A stretch of 64,000 nucleotides of DNA, taken from assembly GCF_964204645.1 (NCBI RefSeq), contig NC_134033.1:1228631-1292630 (forward strand), in the 5' to 3' direction. The stretch is from Tubulanus polymorphus. Lineage: Eukaryota > Nemertea > Palaeonemertea > Tubulaniformes > Tubulanidae. Numbering within the stretch: the stretch's first letter is position 1; every line of letters begins with the position of its first letter. Positions 1-23,881 of this stretch are shown here, piece by piece. The notes beneath the pieces are model-generated. The model was given only the letters and a program-made list of their open reading frames with translations. It did no database searches and was not told the DNA's origin. Made by a program: the position numbers and the translations under genes.

Positions 1-499
1 ATGGAGAGACATGAGGATATTGAGAGGCAGTAGGTAGTGTTGAACATGCTGGGGTAGGTGGTTATGAAACCAGTTTCTGGAGCAGTGCTGGGGTAGGTGG
101 TTATGAAGGCGACACCAGTAAAATGACTATGAAAATGTAATTAACGATTTCGAGGAAACCCACCTCCGTTGTGGAGCGGCGGAACCCCCGGGGGGGGGGG
201 GGGAAGTCTAAATCTGAGAATAATCTATTGAAGCACGGTGTCTGCATTCTAGTAAATTAGATTGAGCTGAGAGAGACAGATGCAGGCAGGCGCAGGTACC
301 TTACTCTGTTCAGCAACTTAACAACGCCAATAGCTATTTTTTTCTTAAGATAATTTTTCCTATGAATTATGCTCGTACTTTGTAAAATATTACCATATCA
401 GCTATTTATTGATTTTTGTCAGAAGGTCTTAATTTTTAGTACTTTTATATTAGTCATCATAAAGTTCTTTCACATTGTGGAGCTGTTGGGTGCATCGCA

Positions 500-990
500 G
501 CGCTGTCGCGTTGCATTGAGATGCTGTTTGGTGCATCGCAATGTCATGTTGCATTGTGGTGCTATCTGCTACCTTTCAGTGCAATGTATTGTATTGCCAC
601 GTGTTACATTGTGGTGTTGTGGTGCCTGTCTGCGCGATGTATTGCAGTGCTGTGTTCCATCATGGTGCCTGTCTGCACAAGTATTGCAGTGTTGTGTTCC
701 ATCATGGTACCTTTGAGTGTGATACATTGTTGTGCCATGTGTTCCATCATGGTGCCTTTCAGTGCAATGCATTGCAGTGCCATATTGCACTGTGGTGCTG
801 TGTGCTGCCTTTCAGTGCGAGGAATTGTATTGCCACGTGTTACATTATGGTGTTATGGTGCCTGTCAGTGCGATGCATTGCAGTGCCATGTGTTGCAAAA
901 TGGTACCTTTGAGTGTGATGCACTTCAGTGCCATGTGTTCCGTTGTAGTGCCATGTGGTGCAGCGTGGTGCTGCGTGTTGCTTTGCATAG
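500..990. repeat. Imperfect 42-46 bp tandem repeat
   Basis: The motif TGTGTTCCATCATGGT recurs at about 651, 693 and 739, with degenerate copies either side containing CAGTGCGATGCATTGCAGTG. Open frames through it on both strands (Cys/Val/His-rich) are by-products of the repeat. Confidence 0.75.
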
Positions 991-1719
991 TATTCATACT
1001 GCTCGACTTATATACCAAATATAATTTAACCTCAATTCTAGAGCCGATTATTATTCTGATATATGAACGTTCATTTCGGCGAAAATGTTTTTTGCGGTTA
1101 TTTCTTCTTTTTTTTTGCGTTTCGACGAAGAAAAAGCAACTGTAAAATTTACGACGGCAACGTACGACTTCCTGCGTTCGGACTTTTATTACATCTTCGT
1201 TTTCCTCGTCGTCGCCCGTCCGCGGGCGGACGTACGCTTAGATTTATTTCAAGCATTAAATTGATTTATTCGCGATAATTACACACGAGCGTTGGTCGAT
1301 GCTCCTGTTGGCGAGGGGCGCGGGGGTCTACATCAGACTGAAACCAGTCGACCGTGCCTGCGCCTTCATCTAGACCTGTATGCGATATTTGACTCTGAAA
1401 TCTCAAAATACCCTGAAAATCAACGAGTCAGACATAAATTAAGAGATATCTGGTAACCTGGTCCCTCTACAACTTTCCCCTTCCCAAAGCTTTACTGATC
1501 TCTTCTCTTTCGCTATCATACAACCCTTCTTCGACACCCTCACCGCTCTCTCACTTATCCCATACCATCCTCTTCTCTCTCCCTCTTCTCTCTCCCTCTT
1601 CCCCTCCTCTCTCCTTTGTTCCCCTCTTCTCTCCTTGCTCCCAATCTCTTCTCCACTGCCCTTCTCTCTCCCCTCATTTCATTTTCTCTTCGATATCAAA
1701 TGAATATTTCCGACGCGCC

Positions 1720-1721
1720 GC

Positions 1722-1752
<31 letters not shown>
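1720..1752. repeat. (CTG)n trinucleotide tract
   Basis: About ten uninterrupted CTG/GCT triplets. No coding frame of interest runs through them. Confidence 0.9.
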
Positions 1753-2089
1753 ATCACAACCGATATTTCACTGTTACGATTGACCGCTCTCTCGCCGGCG
1801 AGCTGAAGTCAGTCTGATAGGTTGCCGAGGGCGATGATTCGACAACACTCGCAATAAAAACACATCACATGAGAAACTGAAATAAAATGAACCAATTCAA
1901 GGGGCATTCTTTGCAGTCCGTGGGCATACACCATTTCTCATGGTATTCTCCAGTCAGTGGGGCATTCTCCAGTCAGTGGGGCATTCTCCGGTCAGTGGAG
2001 TATAATTCCCAGTTTTACAGCATAAGACCTTCACATGTCGACAGAGAATTTCTGAATGTCAGTTCAGGGGTGTGTGCCTGGGGTGTCTG

Positions 2090-2232
2090 TTAGGAGTTTG
2101 TGTGTCAGGGGTGTCTATTGGGGTATGTCTCAGGGGTGTATATAAGGGGTATGTGTCAGGGGTGTATATGAGGGGTGTGTGTCAGGGGTGTATATAAGGG
2201 GGTGTGTCAGGGGTGTATATGAGGGGTGCGTT
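2090..2232. repeat. GGGGTGTRTRT minisatellite
   Basis: Repeated AGGGGTGTATATAAGGGG / AGGGGTGTGTGTCAGGGG units of about 20-25 bp, ending about 50 bp upstream of the PRKX splice acceptor at 2279-2280. Confidence 0.75.
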
Positions 2233-2280
2233 AGTTGTTCAGTTTTGTAATCAGTGATATATATGATTGTATATTTGTAG

Positions 2281-14749
<12,469 letters not shown>

Positions 14750-15112
14750 CGGCGACGGCGACGACCGTGAAAATAGACAAACAATCGATTTATACGAAAA
14801 TATGAAAATACTCTCGCAAAACTCTTCGCGAACGAGGAGCGATATATTTTTGATATATCGAAACGGCAGACGGATTTTCGTATATAAGTAGCAGCGCCCT
14901 CTATAATAGAGAGAGAGAGAATACGAAGCAGACGACTTCGATGAATGAAAATCGTGTTTTGTAAAATTGAATATATATGTTTTTTTGATGTAAGAAAAAT
15001 ACCGTTGTTTTTCCGACGGACGGAACTCGCACCAAGTGCCTCAAAACGTTTCTTATCCACGCTTTTTCTGCCCGGTTTTTTCGTAAAATTGAATCAATAA
15101 TCGGTTAGCAAA

Positions 15113-15125
15113 CGCCCCCTGGTGG
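15113..15125 (-). promoter_or_regulatory. CTCF-like motif, - strand
   Basis: Reads CCACCAGGGGGCG on the - strand, a full match to the CTCF core as I know it (CCRSYAGRKGGCR). Lies just downstream of PRKX. Motif match only; binding is inferred. Confidence 0.45.
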
Positions 15126-15879
15126 TGCGTTTATTGATTAGGGAGATCGTCGCGAAAGGGGGCGATTTATGACGGTGATTTTTATAACAATCTTCATGAA
15201 ACTTAGGCCTGAAAATGTCTACCTTGCCCTTACTGAAATGATATGGATGCCTCCACAAATCCCCCTATGATATCATCGCAAGGCTTAGCGATTTGATCCG
15301 TAGACCTTTCTAGAAAAGATGGCTGTAGCTTTCGATCCCCCAATGACATCACAACTATGGATATGCTGATTGTATCTATAGACTATAACACAAGACATGG
15401 GTCTACCCCTGTAAATCCCCCTATGACATCATCAAAGTCCCACTACTAGTTTGATCTATAAATCCTTTTAGAAAAGATGACTGCCTCCATCAATCCACCT
15501 ATGACATCACTGGTTACCATAATCGATGAAGTCTGGTATGGTTAATGAATCAAATCCACTGGACAGTCTGATGATGTCATAGGTGGAAGTATGAAGGCAG
15601 ACTTCGCTCCTAACAATCTGTGTATAGCTGCAGGATAACTTTTTATGCGTTGAAATTTTTGGTGGAATTTTGGTTTCGGGGTTGATGTGTTTTGCTAAAT
15701 GTCGCTAATATTGATATCGGGCATTGATTAGTATTTATGTCATTATTGAGTTGAATTAATTTGTTTATTTATTGTCAAGGCAGCTGAACCGGGTTTTAAT
15801 TTTCTTTTCATAAAAGACATGTACGTAATAATACTTGATATGCGGATCATTAGCCAAAACAAGATTCCATTTCCACCCA

Positions 15880-16110
15880 GTTCCACAGTTGCGCGAGTTT
15901 AACTCGACTCTGAATCCAGTTCCACACTTGTGTGGGTTTAATTTGACTCTGCATCCAGTTCCACAGTTGTGTGAGTTTAATTGTTCCACTGTTGTGCGGG
16001 TTTGATTCAACTCTGAACCCAGTTTCACAGTTGTGTGGATCTAATTTGTCTCTGGTTCCAGTTCCACAGTTGTGTGGAGTTAATTTGTTTCTGTATCCAG
16101 TTCCTCAGTA
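15880..16110. repeat. 38-bp CAGTTCCACAGTTGTGTG minisatellite, diverged
   Basis: Five to six copies of the unit seen at 12800-13085, more diverged, in PRKX downstream DNA. Confidence 0.8.
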
Positions 16111-16482
16111 CTGGTTCGAGTTATGACTCTTGATTACAATAATAAGAATATTCTGTGATTTTGTTTGTGCCATATTCAATCTCCCTCCTCTCTCCCCTCT
16201 CCCCCCACTCCTCTCCCTCTGCCCTCTCTCTTAGTTTGCATAATTTCAGGTTTTCTGTTCAAATGAACCAAGTATCTATCGATCTATATTCATATACTGT
16301 TAACGCTTGACTAAATATATTTACGTTCAAATCTATATTTTTTCCGCTTCTGAGGCGCCAACCGTCCGACCGAATTAGTAACAATAAATACCGGACACGC
16401 GGGTGGGATTTACGTTCGGAACCGGGATTTATTTAATCCCGACTATTTAGCTATCCGTCTGTTACATTTAGTCTGTATATTG

Positions 16483-16521
<39 letters not shown>
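16483..16521. repeat. (ATT)n microsatellite
   Basis: About twelve ATT triplets. Confidence 0.9.
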
Positions 16522-16525
<4 letters not shown>

Positions 16526-16627
16526 TGAAAGTCCCGTAGATGGTGAACCCTGGCAAGCGAGGTTTTAAACTTTATAGAACATAAAATCGCTTGAATAATT
16601 AGAAGAAAAATAACAAAAGTGCCAACA

Positions 16628-16631
<4 letters not shown>

Positions 16632-16706
<75 letters not shown>
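16632..16706. repeat. (TA)n microsatellite
   Basis: About 37 TA dinucleotides; Tyr/Ile open frames over it are artefacts. Confidence 0.95.
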
Positions 16707-16712
<6 letters not shown>

Positions 16713-16828
16713 TAATCATGTAAAATGTATAACTTTTCTGAATACCATTGATTGTACATAAAAATAAAAATATATAACTGAAATTATTATCGAAATATAA
16801 ACATGATAATGATAATAATTGATGATCA

Positions 16829-16829
<1 letters not shown>

Positions 16830-16870
<41 letters not shown>
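16830..16870. repeat. (ATT)n microsatellite
   Basis: About thirteen ATT triplets. Confidence 0.9.
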
Positions 16871-16871
<1 letters not shown>

Positions 16872-17185
16872 TCTGTGTTGTTTATTTGATGTTGGTTATA
16901 TTAACTTGATGAACACGCTTCTCGGCAATAAAAAACAATGGCTGAAAAAAGTGACGGAAAATTAAAACCATCTCTCTGAATTATATATTAAAAACGTGTC
17001 GGTGTTATTTGATTTTTGTTGGTTTTCTCAATTTCCTCAAATCTCTTGAATATCTGTAGACTTCAACAATTCACTTTTTGTCAATATATCCGTTGATGGA
17101 ATCTGGTTAAAGTCTATGTCTGGGTAAAAGTGCAGATCCGCACCTCTGGTGAATGGTTCAAGTCTGTTACGACACTGCCAGTCCT

Positions 17186-17410
17186 GGGCCCAGTTCCTAA
17201 GTCATGGACTTAAGACCAATTTAAGGCCATCTTAGTTCTATAGCCAATCTAACAACTTAAGACCAGTCTAAGACCAACTTAGTTCTATAGCCAATCTAAC
17301 AACTTAAGATCAGTCTTGAAATTTGAAACCATTTTTGGACTCGAGTCTCAACTGAGGAACCGGCCGGAGTCAAGACCAACTTAGTTCTATAGCCAATCTA
17401 ACAACTTAAG
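17186..17410. mobile_element. Foldback MITE (GGCCCAGTTCCTAAGTCATG) plus partial copy
   Basis: Left GGGCCCAGTTCCTAAGTCATG and right CTCAACTGAGGAACCGGCC enclose ACTTAAGACCAGTC words, followed by a second truncated copy to about 17410. Same class as 8264 but with diverged tips (CCTAAG in place of CACAG). Confidence 0.75.
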
Positions 17411-17939
17411 AAATTAAAGAAACGCCCAAATTCGGATATGAAATGATTTTATTTCGTTCAATCACCGACTGAATACGTGGATATACATTAAATGCGAAAA
17501 AAGAGAGAGGAAGCATCGTGCAAAAAAAACAACTTTAAAATCGAAAAATAGCAAAAAATACTGACCCCGCTAAACTTTATTCCCCGGTACAAAAAAGCGA
17601 ACGACATCAATAAATAATAATAATAAAAGCTGCAATTTTACACTTATTCAATGATTAAATGGTTTCGCGAAAAAAGCATCACAAAAATGACGATCTACAG
17701 GAAGGTCGCTACGCGTTTCTATAAGACCCTCAAAATGCCGAGGGCTCTATCAGGGTCCGATCTAAGGAATGAAAGCCACTTGCCCCGGGGGCAAGCATAT
17801 CTGGAATTTCGCTTTAGGGATTTTAGAGCCCACTCCATGATACTCTCAACGCCTTGAATTGATTAACCATTCCCATTTCAAAACTATTAAGGACCTTCAA
17901 GGACTGCTATGATTCACCTTGCAATCTTAGAACTGATGC

Positions 17940-18240
17940 TAATGAATTCTACCGTAACATGATTTGGTTAATCTGTTTTTTTGAGTTGTCGCCAAACCTT
18001 GGCGCAAACTTAAAACTGACGCAAATGAAGTCTACCGAAACCTGATTTGGTTAATCTGTATTTTTGAGTTATCGCCAAACCTTGGCGCCATCTTAAAACT
18101 GATGCAAAAGAATTCTACCGAAACATGATTTGGTTAATCTGTTTTTTTGAGTTATCGCCAAACCTTGGCGCCATCTTAAAACTGATGCAAAAGAATTCTA
18201 CCGAAACATGATTTGGTTAATCTGTTTTTGGAGGTGTCGC
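17940..18240. repeat. 83-bp tandem repeat overlapping the PIGZ stop codon
   Basis: Units start at ACCG 17951, 18034, 18117 and 18200 (exactly 83 bp apart), each with TGATTTGGTTAATCTGTTTT, GAGTTATCGCCAAACCTTGG and AAAACTGATGC words. The last partial unit contains the PIGZ stop (complement of TTA at 18217-18219) and the codons just before it, so the repeat appears to have grown from the gene's 3' end, or the gene's end was captured by the repeat. Confidence 0.88.
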
Positions 18241-20389
18241 CAGTTTATCCTCGAGCGTGACTTTATACAGCTGTAGACTGAGCACGTGCGACCAGCGATC
18301 GGCCGCGGTCATCCTCGCGCATTCCGCCTCGTGTAGACAATACCGCTCGCACCAGGCGGCGCCGCTAGTCGTCGCCATCAGCTCCGCTTTCCAATCGGGC
18401 GGATCTTCGAAACTCAAATGCGGCCCGAAGCTACCGATCAGCTGGTAGAACCCGCGCTCGCGACAGAGGTCATTTTCCAAAGTCGCCGGCAGAACGATGT
18501 AAATCTCGGTTTTCTTAGCGTGACCGGTCGCTTTGTGGTCGTCGATGATATTATTGATTTTATACTCGAGATTGCGAACCTCGGCGCCGGCGAGGTCGTG
18601 AACGCGAACCTTCTGACGATAAACGCGCTCGGCTTCGCGCGCCGATATATTCGCGGGTACGTAACCGACCGCGTCGAACTTATTAACGGTTAATAGGTGG
18701 AGTGGCGGCATGTAGGTGTGGTAGAAGACGACGTGGTAGTCGGTTTGCGTCGAAGCCTCGGAGCGTAGGTGGCGCTGCAAGTAGCTCAAACACGGGTACA
18801 GCCCCGCCTGGTGGAATAACGCGTAAACTAGGAACGCTGTTAAGTTGAATACGAGCCAGGTGGCGCCGACGATCGTCCACGGGATTCCCGCGAAACGCCG
18901 CTGCCCGATCAGGAGTAAAACGGGCGCGATAAGCGGCACGACGAACCGCGGTTCTTGATGCGGGAACGCGGAGAGTCCGGCGAGCGGAACCGCGACGCAC
19001 AACGCGAACGCCGTTTGGATCTTGCGACACCGGCGTAACGCTACATCGCGTACGGACTGCGCCAACGCCATCAACGCCAAGAACACAACCGGTCCGAACA
19101 ACAGCGGTAAATTGACGAGCGAATGTAGGAAATACGGATGAACGCCGTGTTCGGCGAGGTTCCGCCGATCCGAGTTATAGACGACGAAATTCACCGGCGT
19201 CACCACCAACGCGTTCATCAATTCCAAAACCGAGTCCAAAACCGGTTTTTTCTTCGACGCGAAGACGCCGTCGAAAATCAACGCGCGGATATTTTCCGAG
19301 TTGTAGTAATACGAATCGGCGGATATGAACGCGATCGCGGTGGCGCCGCCTATCGCGAAAAACGAAACTAACCGATTAAGCGAGCGCGCCCGGTCTTCGA
19401 ACAGCCAGACCGCGGCGGGCACCGTCGCGTAAAAGATAAAAGTCGGACGGTTGAAAATTCCGGCGACGATGATAACGGGAACGCAGGCCGCGACGACCGG
19501 GTTCGAGCGGTAAGCGTCGACGGTCTCCGTACGAGTAACCGTGGCAACGTTACCGTCGCGGTCAACAGAGGTCGCTTTGTGTCGTCGGGTTCGCGTGTAC
19601 TTACGGCCGCGATTCGCGAATACGCAACAGAGCAGCGTCGTCGTTAGCAACAGCTCGATCGCGTTCGACAGAGTCCTCGTGGCGTAGACGGTCGCGACGT
19701 ACGAACCGGCAAATCCGAGAACGAGTCCGGCCGTCGGGAGTCCGCGTTTTCGACATATCCGAAACAGGAATAGGTCGTTGAGGAAGCTGAGCGCGACCAT
19801 CGCGACACGCGGGAACACGGTCAGCGTGTACGCGTCGACGAAGTCCGCGTCCGCAAAATAGTTATCGGCGACGTACTTAAGAATCCGGAACGGCAGTCCG
19901 GCGGTCACGTACGGGAACGCTATACAGCGTATCGGTCGCGGGCCGCGGAATTCCCACGTACGCAACACTAGGAAATCGAACACATCGCCTGAAATTTATC
20001 AATAGATGAAATGAAAGTTAACAGATCTGAATCCCAAAGGCTTTGAGGGCCGTTTTCTAAAAATTACTATTTATTATTATTTATTCATTATCATCCCAAT
20101 AAATATTATTTATTCATCACCAAAGTCATACATACTTTTATGGACATGGTTGAACTTTTTTAAGCAACCATACCCGGCCAGGGATTGGGAAGGCCTAAGT
20201 TCACTTAATCAACATTCATTCCCTTCCCCCCCCCCCTAGAAATCCCCGATTTCTTTCCTTACCGGCCAGAACTTCGGGAGATTGAAAAAACTCGTCGGGA
20301 TGGATGTAACCCGGCTGAGGAAGCAGCGACCAAACGATTCTCCAGATCGCTAGAAATATCCAAGCGGCGATCGCGACACCGGACATCAT
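18217..20389 (-). CDS. PIGZ: GPI mannosyltransferase 4 (SMP3/PIG-Z, GT22)
   Basis: ER membrane enzyme that adds the fourth mannose to the GPI-anchor precursor from dolichol-phosphate-mannose. Two exons: 20389-20263 and 19988-18217, joined in phase 1 (GT donor at 20262-20261, AG acceptor at 19990-19989), giving 1899 bp and 632 residues. The start is the first of two adjacent ATGs; the next 22 residues form an N-terminal membrane segment. The GT22 signature [14 protein letters not shown] is at about residues 26-39, with HPDE the conserved acidic motif. It is followed by [13 protein letters not shown] and [12 protein letters not shown], which match the PIGZ pattern, and by repeated hydrophobic helices ([39 protein letters not shown]). 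Length is somewhat above the human protein (about 580 residues, from memory). Noticeably more GC-rich than its surroundings, so many opposite-strand frames are open; these are shadows. The C-terminal residues fall in an 83-bp tandem repeat. On the opposite strand to PRKX, so the two genes converge. Confidence 0.92.
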
Positions 20390-20585
20390 CAGCTTCTACT
20401 AGAACACAAACAGATTGGATCAAAAAAACGAGGAAAGAACCGTTAAAATACAGCAGAAAAGGCGAGAAATTACCGATTAATCAATCCGAAATAATTGATG
20501 ACAAGAACGTTCGGTCGACGACCTTCGAATAGCCAATATTTACCGTTAACTTAAGCTTGGTGGCAGCACCGTACGGTCCTCTGTA

Positions 20586-20760
20586 GCCGGTTGCATAGTC
20601 ATAGCTTAGACTTAAGACCTGTCTAAGAACTTAGTTCTATAGCCAATCTAACAACTTAAGACCGGTCTAAGCTCATATTGGTTCTAGCCAAACTAACATC
20701 TTAAGACTAAGATTTAAGTCCACTTTTGGACTTAAGTCACGACTCAGTGCAACTCGGTCC
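20586..20760. mobile_element. Foldback MITE, CCGGTTGCATAGTCATAGCT copy
   Basis: Left CCGGTTGCATAGTCATAG, right ACTCAGTGCAACTCGGTCC; internal ACTTAAGACCGGTCTAAG words. A fragment with TAGTTCTATAGCCAATCTAA follows at 20810-20835. Confidence 0.75.
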
Positions 20761-21584
20761 GTCCTCGTGCCCGATTGCAGTCCCGTTAGACCTAAAAGAC
20801 TAGTAAGACCAACCTAGTTCTATAGCCAATCTAAACTTTATAGCAACCACCCGAGAGTCTGCATGATCGGTTTATTTCGTGGGTTAGTGGGTATTTTGGA
20901 GCTTTAGAGCTTTACAGTGTAGTCGCTTGTGTTCCGTGACCCTGAGAGCTATGCTGGGGGGGGGGGGGGTATAATATCTCCTGGCAGGTTCAACCATACC
21001 AGACAGGTCTAGGGGTAGAGGCCAGACGAAGATCAGTCGTTCTCAGATTTCTTTGGTGGTTCAAATCAGAAACTTACAATTTAGCGTTGCCACAATTATG
21101 ATGTCCATTTTTCTCTACGTGTATTTCGCATTTAGTATCTCAACCTGATGGCTACAGCGATAGCCTCGTTTTATTGACATTTGGGTATAATTGTTGTCCA
21201 AGAATAAAATTGCATTACTATGTGTATTAAATTCTTCGTTCGTTTAAGTTTTATCTCATTAGTTTCAATGTGGTGCTTTTCAATGGTTCATAAAATGCAG
21301 ATAAACTTTAAGGTTTTATCGATATGGACACAATGTGTCCTCGATATCATGATAGTCAATTTTAGCATTCTATCAGCTCGACTACTAATGAACAGTAACT
21401 AAAATATTAACACTAAATTACACAAATGCCTCTAAATAGTTGATATGATAGAATGCTTGATACTTCATGAGGTACATATATAACTTGATGAATTGTCGTC
21501 CTTTTAGATTTTCAAAGTCTAAATTTGTTTGAGGAGAGAATCCCACAATGATAATAAAAAGTCCGAAAATGAAACTTCGAGATA

Positions 21585-21912
21585 GTAGTTTATTTCAACG
21601 TTTCGACTATATCCTAATAATCATCTTCAGGAATACTGTATTCCTTGAGCTAGTGTAGTTTATTTCAACGTTTCGACTATATCCTAATAGTCATCTTCAG
21701 GAATACTGTATTCCTTGAGCTAGTGTAGTTTATTCAACGTTTCGACTATATCCTAATAATCATCTTCAGGAATACTGTATTCCTTGAGCTAGTGTAGTTT
21801 ATTTCAACGTTTCGACTATATCCTAATAGTCATCTTCAGGAATACTGTATTCCTTGAGCTAGTGTAGTTTATTTCAACGTTTCGACTATATCCTAATAGT
21901 CATCTTCGGGAA
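21585..21912 (-). repeat. 69-bp satellite, about 5 copies, - orientation
   Basis: Copies of the unit GAAGATGACTATTAGGATAT-AGTCGAAACGTTGAATAAAC-TACACTAGCTC-AAGGAATACAGTATTCCT read on the - strand. Flanked on the left by GAGAATCCCACAATGATAAT, the same terminal sequence as the element at 43864-45005. Confidence 0.9.
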
Positions 21913-22762
21913 TAATGAGATACTACAGAAATTATGAGATATATATATATACAATCCAGAGACAAAGAGACTAATTCAAGTAATCAGAGATGATACAAAC
22001 TAAAGGAAAATTAACGTAGAAACAGTTACACGCTAAAATAGATTAAAGGGAAGCAAACTAAGGGGTGATTATAAACAACAAATTTGTTTCTTTTTTTTCT
22101 GGATCGATGACTTGTATGAAATCGTGAGATTGTGATATTGTCGTTGGAAAATATCGTAATAATTATGACTACGGATTGTATACCTATTGTTGTTGCAACA
22201 TTTTTCATTGGATGATTAAATTATGTAAAGGTTTTTCGGTAAACCTAATGTCGTTCGTTTGTATTGAGTATGATATAAACCTCTGTAACCAGTCATCGAG
22301 TCTGGGCTGAGTTGTGATGATATCAGTTTTACTGATTTCATTGAGTCTGTACTTACCTGTACGTTCCACAAAAATAAATAAAGCTTATTGTTTGTAGTTT
22401 GTTTTAAATCAGTGTTAGTTACAAGGGCGTATTTAGCAGGGAGCAAGGGGGTATTTCCCCCCCCCCCCCCCAGAAATTTTGGAAAAGTGTCTCTTTTCCG
22501 AATATCATTGTTATATCCTACAGAAATGCCCATTATTGGGTTTCTCTCTCCCCTAAAATTCTACGGCATTGAGATCAATGATAGCTTCCCCGCAGCGGCC
22601 AAGTTCCTTTAGTTAACTACGATGAAATTTGAAATCAGTTCATTTCTAGGCTAGATGCCGGTAGGCGCGGATCCAGAGGGATTTTTGGCCAACAACGCAC
22701 CAGTTTTCTTATTTGTTCTGTGTCGATTCTCGAGTTTCCTATAGTAATAGATTCTAGCAGCA

Positions 22763-22873
22763 GGACCCAGTTCCACAGTTGTGAGTTAAGGTTTAACTCA
22801 AGTTAACTCATTGAAAATGAACTAACTTAAACTCGGAGTTAACTCTCTAACTCACAACTGTGGAACTGGGTCC
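22763..22873. mobile_element. 111-bp foldback element, GGACCCAGTTCCACAGTTGT family
   Basis: Perfect tips: GGACCCAGTTCCACAGTTGT on the left and its complement on the right, with GTTAACTC words inside. A second copy of exactly the same length is at 58467-58577, and a third begins at the window's right edge. Its tip motif is the building block of the PRKX intron arrays. Confidence 0.88.
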
Positions 22874-23881
22874 AGTATATTATGTAACAATGTTGGGTTC
22901 GAGTTGTTTGAATATCTCCAGGTGCGGATCCAAAAGAGCTACCAAAAAAAATTTAATCGTTTTCTTGAAGGAATGTACTCAAGACAAAGCGGGCGAATAG
23001 TACTACATAATCTGTACTATCTCATCTATTGTTTGGCCAAACTATATGCCGTATAGACCCCCTATAAGAGATTTTAGTCGGCGGTTTACCGGCATTAACA
23101 TTCTTTATGAAGCCCCTCCTGGAAAAAATCCTGGATAAGCGCGGCCGGCTCCGAAGAGTAATGTCGGGTGAATGTGTGAACTAACTTTCCCCGCGTGCCA
23201 CAGTAAGAATATTGAGCCGCCTAGTTAGTGTATACATTCGCCGTCGATGTAATATGTAGCGGCAGCACCGGACGGTCAAAATCTTGACGCAGTCGGCGGC
23301 GGTCACCATCGGTTAAGTTGTCACTCGTATTTGGGGTCTCAATTTGTATTCCTACTTTGATTCACAAAGCGAACATTGTAAGTCGTCATTTGGTTAACGC
23401 AAATTTGGTCATTGGACCCGTACGTTCCATTTTTTCTTATATCGCACCCCTGAGTAGCCTGAAGTCCTTTGACTGTGAAAATTATCCTGGTTTATTAATG
23501 GCACTTTTGATTTTTATTTTCCGTCGGATTTAGCGGCGAAAATTCACTGCGTGCATTGAAAGTAGATTTGATGATACAATATGTACTGAAGGAGACTGTA
23601 CTGACTTGGAGCAAGTTGTCTTCTCAGTTCTAAACGTGTCTGTCGTGACAGTCCTAAGAGCTCATGTATCAACGACATATAGAGATTCATCTTTGTGAAT
23701 TTTCAAGCACTGTACATGTATACATGTATATTTTATTTTCCATCCGATGAAAATAGTGATAATTCACAGCTTGCGCTGAGAGTAGATCTGATGATAGGGT
23801 GAGTGAGAGACAGAGACAGAGAGACAGAGACAGAGACAGAGAGGAGGTTCGTGTTACTGCAGAGTCACTGATTACACGTCC

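Larger units (their letters stand above)
1..2280. other. Upstream part of PRKX gene/intron, repeat-rich, no exon recognised
   Basis: No exon encoding the N-terminal part of the kinase could be found here. Contents: a G run near 190-203, a loose tandem repeat at about 500-990, pyrimidine-rich DNA at about 1530-1690 (TCTCTCCCTCTTC-like), a CTG trinucleotide tract, and a GGGGTGT minisatellite directly before the exon at 2281. Confidence 0.5.
14750..17185. other. PRKX 3' UTR and PRKX-PIGZ intergenic region
   Basis: Follows the PRKX stop. Contains a CTCF-like motif on the - strand (15113-15125), CCCCCTATGACATCATC repeats (15260-15600), a CAGTTCCACAG array (15880-16110), ATT and TA microsatellites (16480-16870) and several AATAAA hexamers. 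No further gene seen. Confidence 0.6.
20390..23881. other. Intergenic region between PIGZ and the GPCR cluster
   Basis: No confident gene. Contains two foldback copies (20586-20760 and a remnant to about 20845), a G run near 20953, a 69-bp satellite (about 21585-21910), a C run near 22458, a 111-bp foldback element (22763-22873), two GCGGATCCA-type repeat ends (about 22668 and 22923) and a short GAGACAGA stretch (about 23810-23845) before the first GPCR. Confidence 0.6.

Noticed and set aside
18257..19565. Several frames opposite or overlapping PIGZ
   Set aside because: Shadows of a GC-rich coding exon; none has a recognisable motif.
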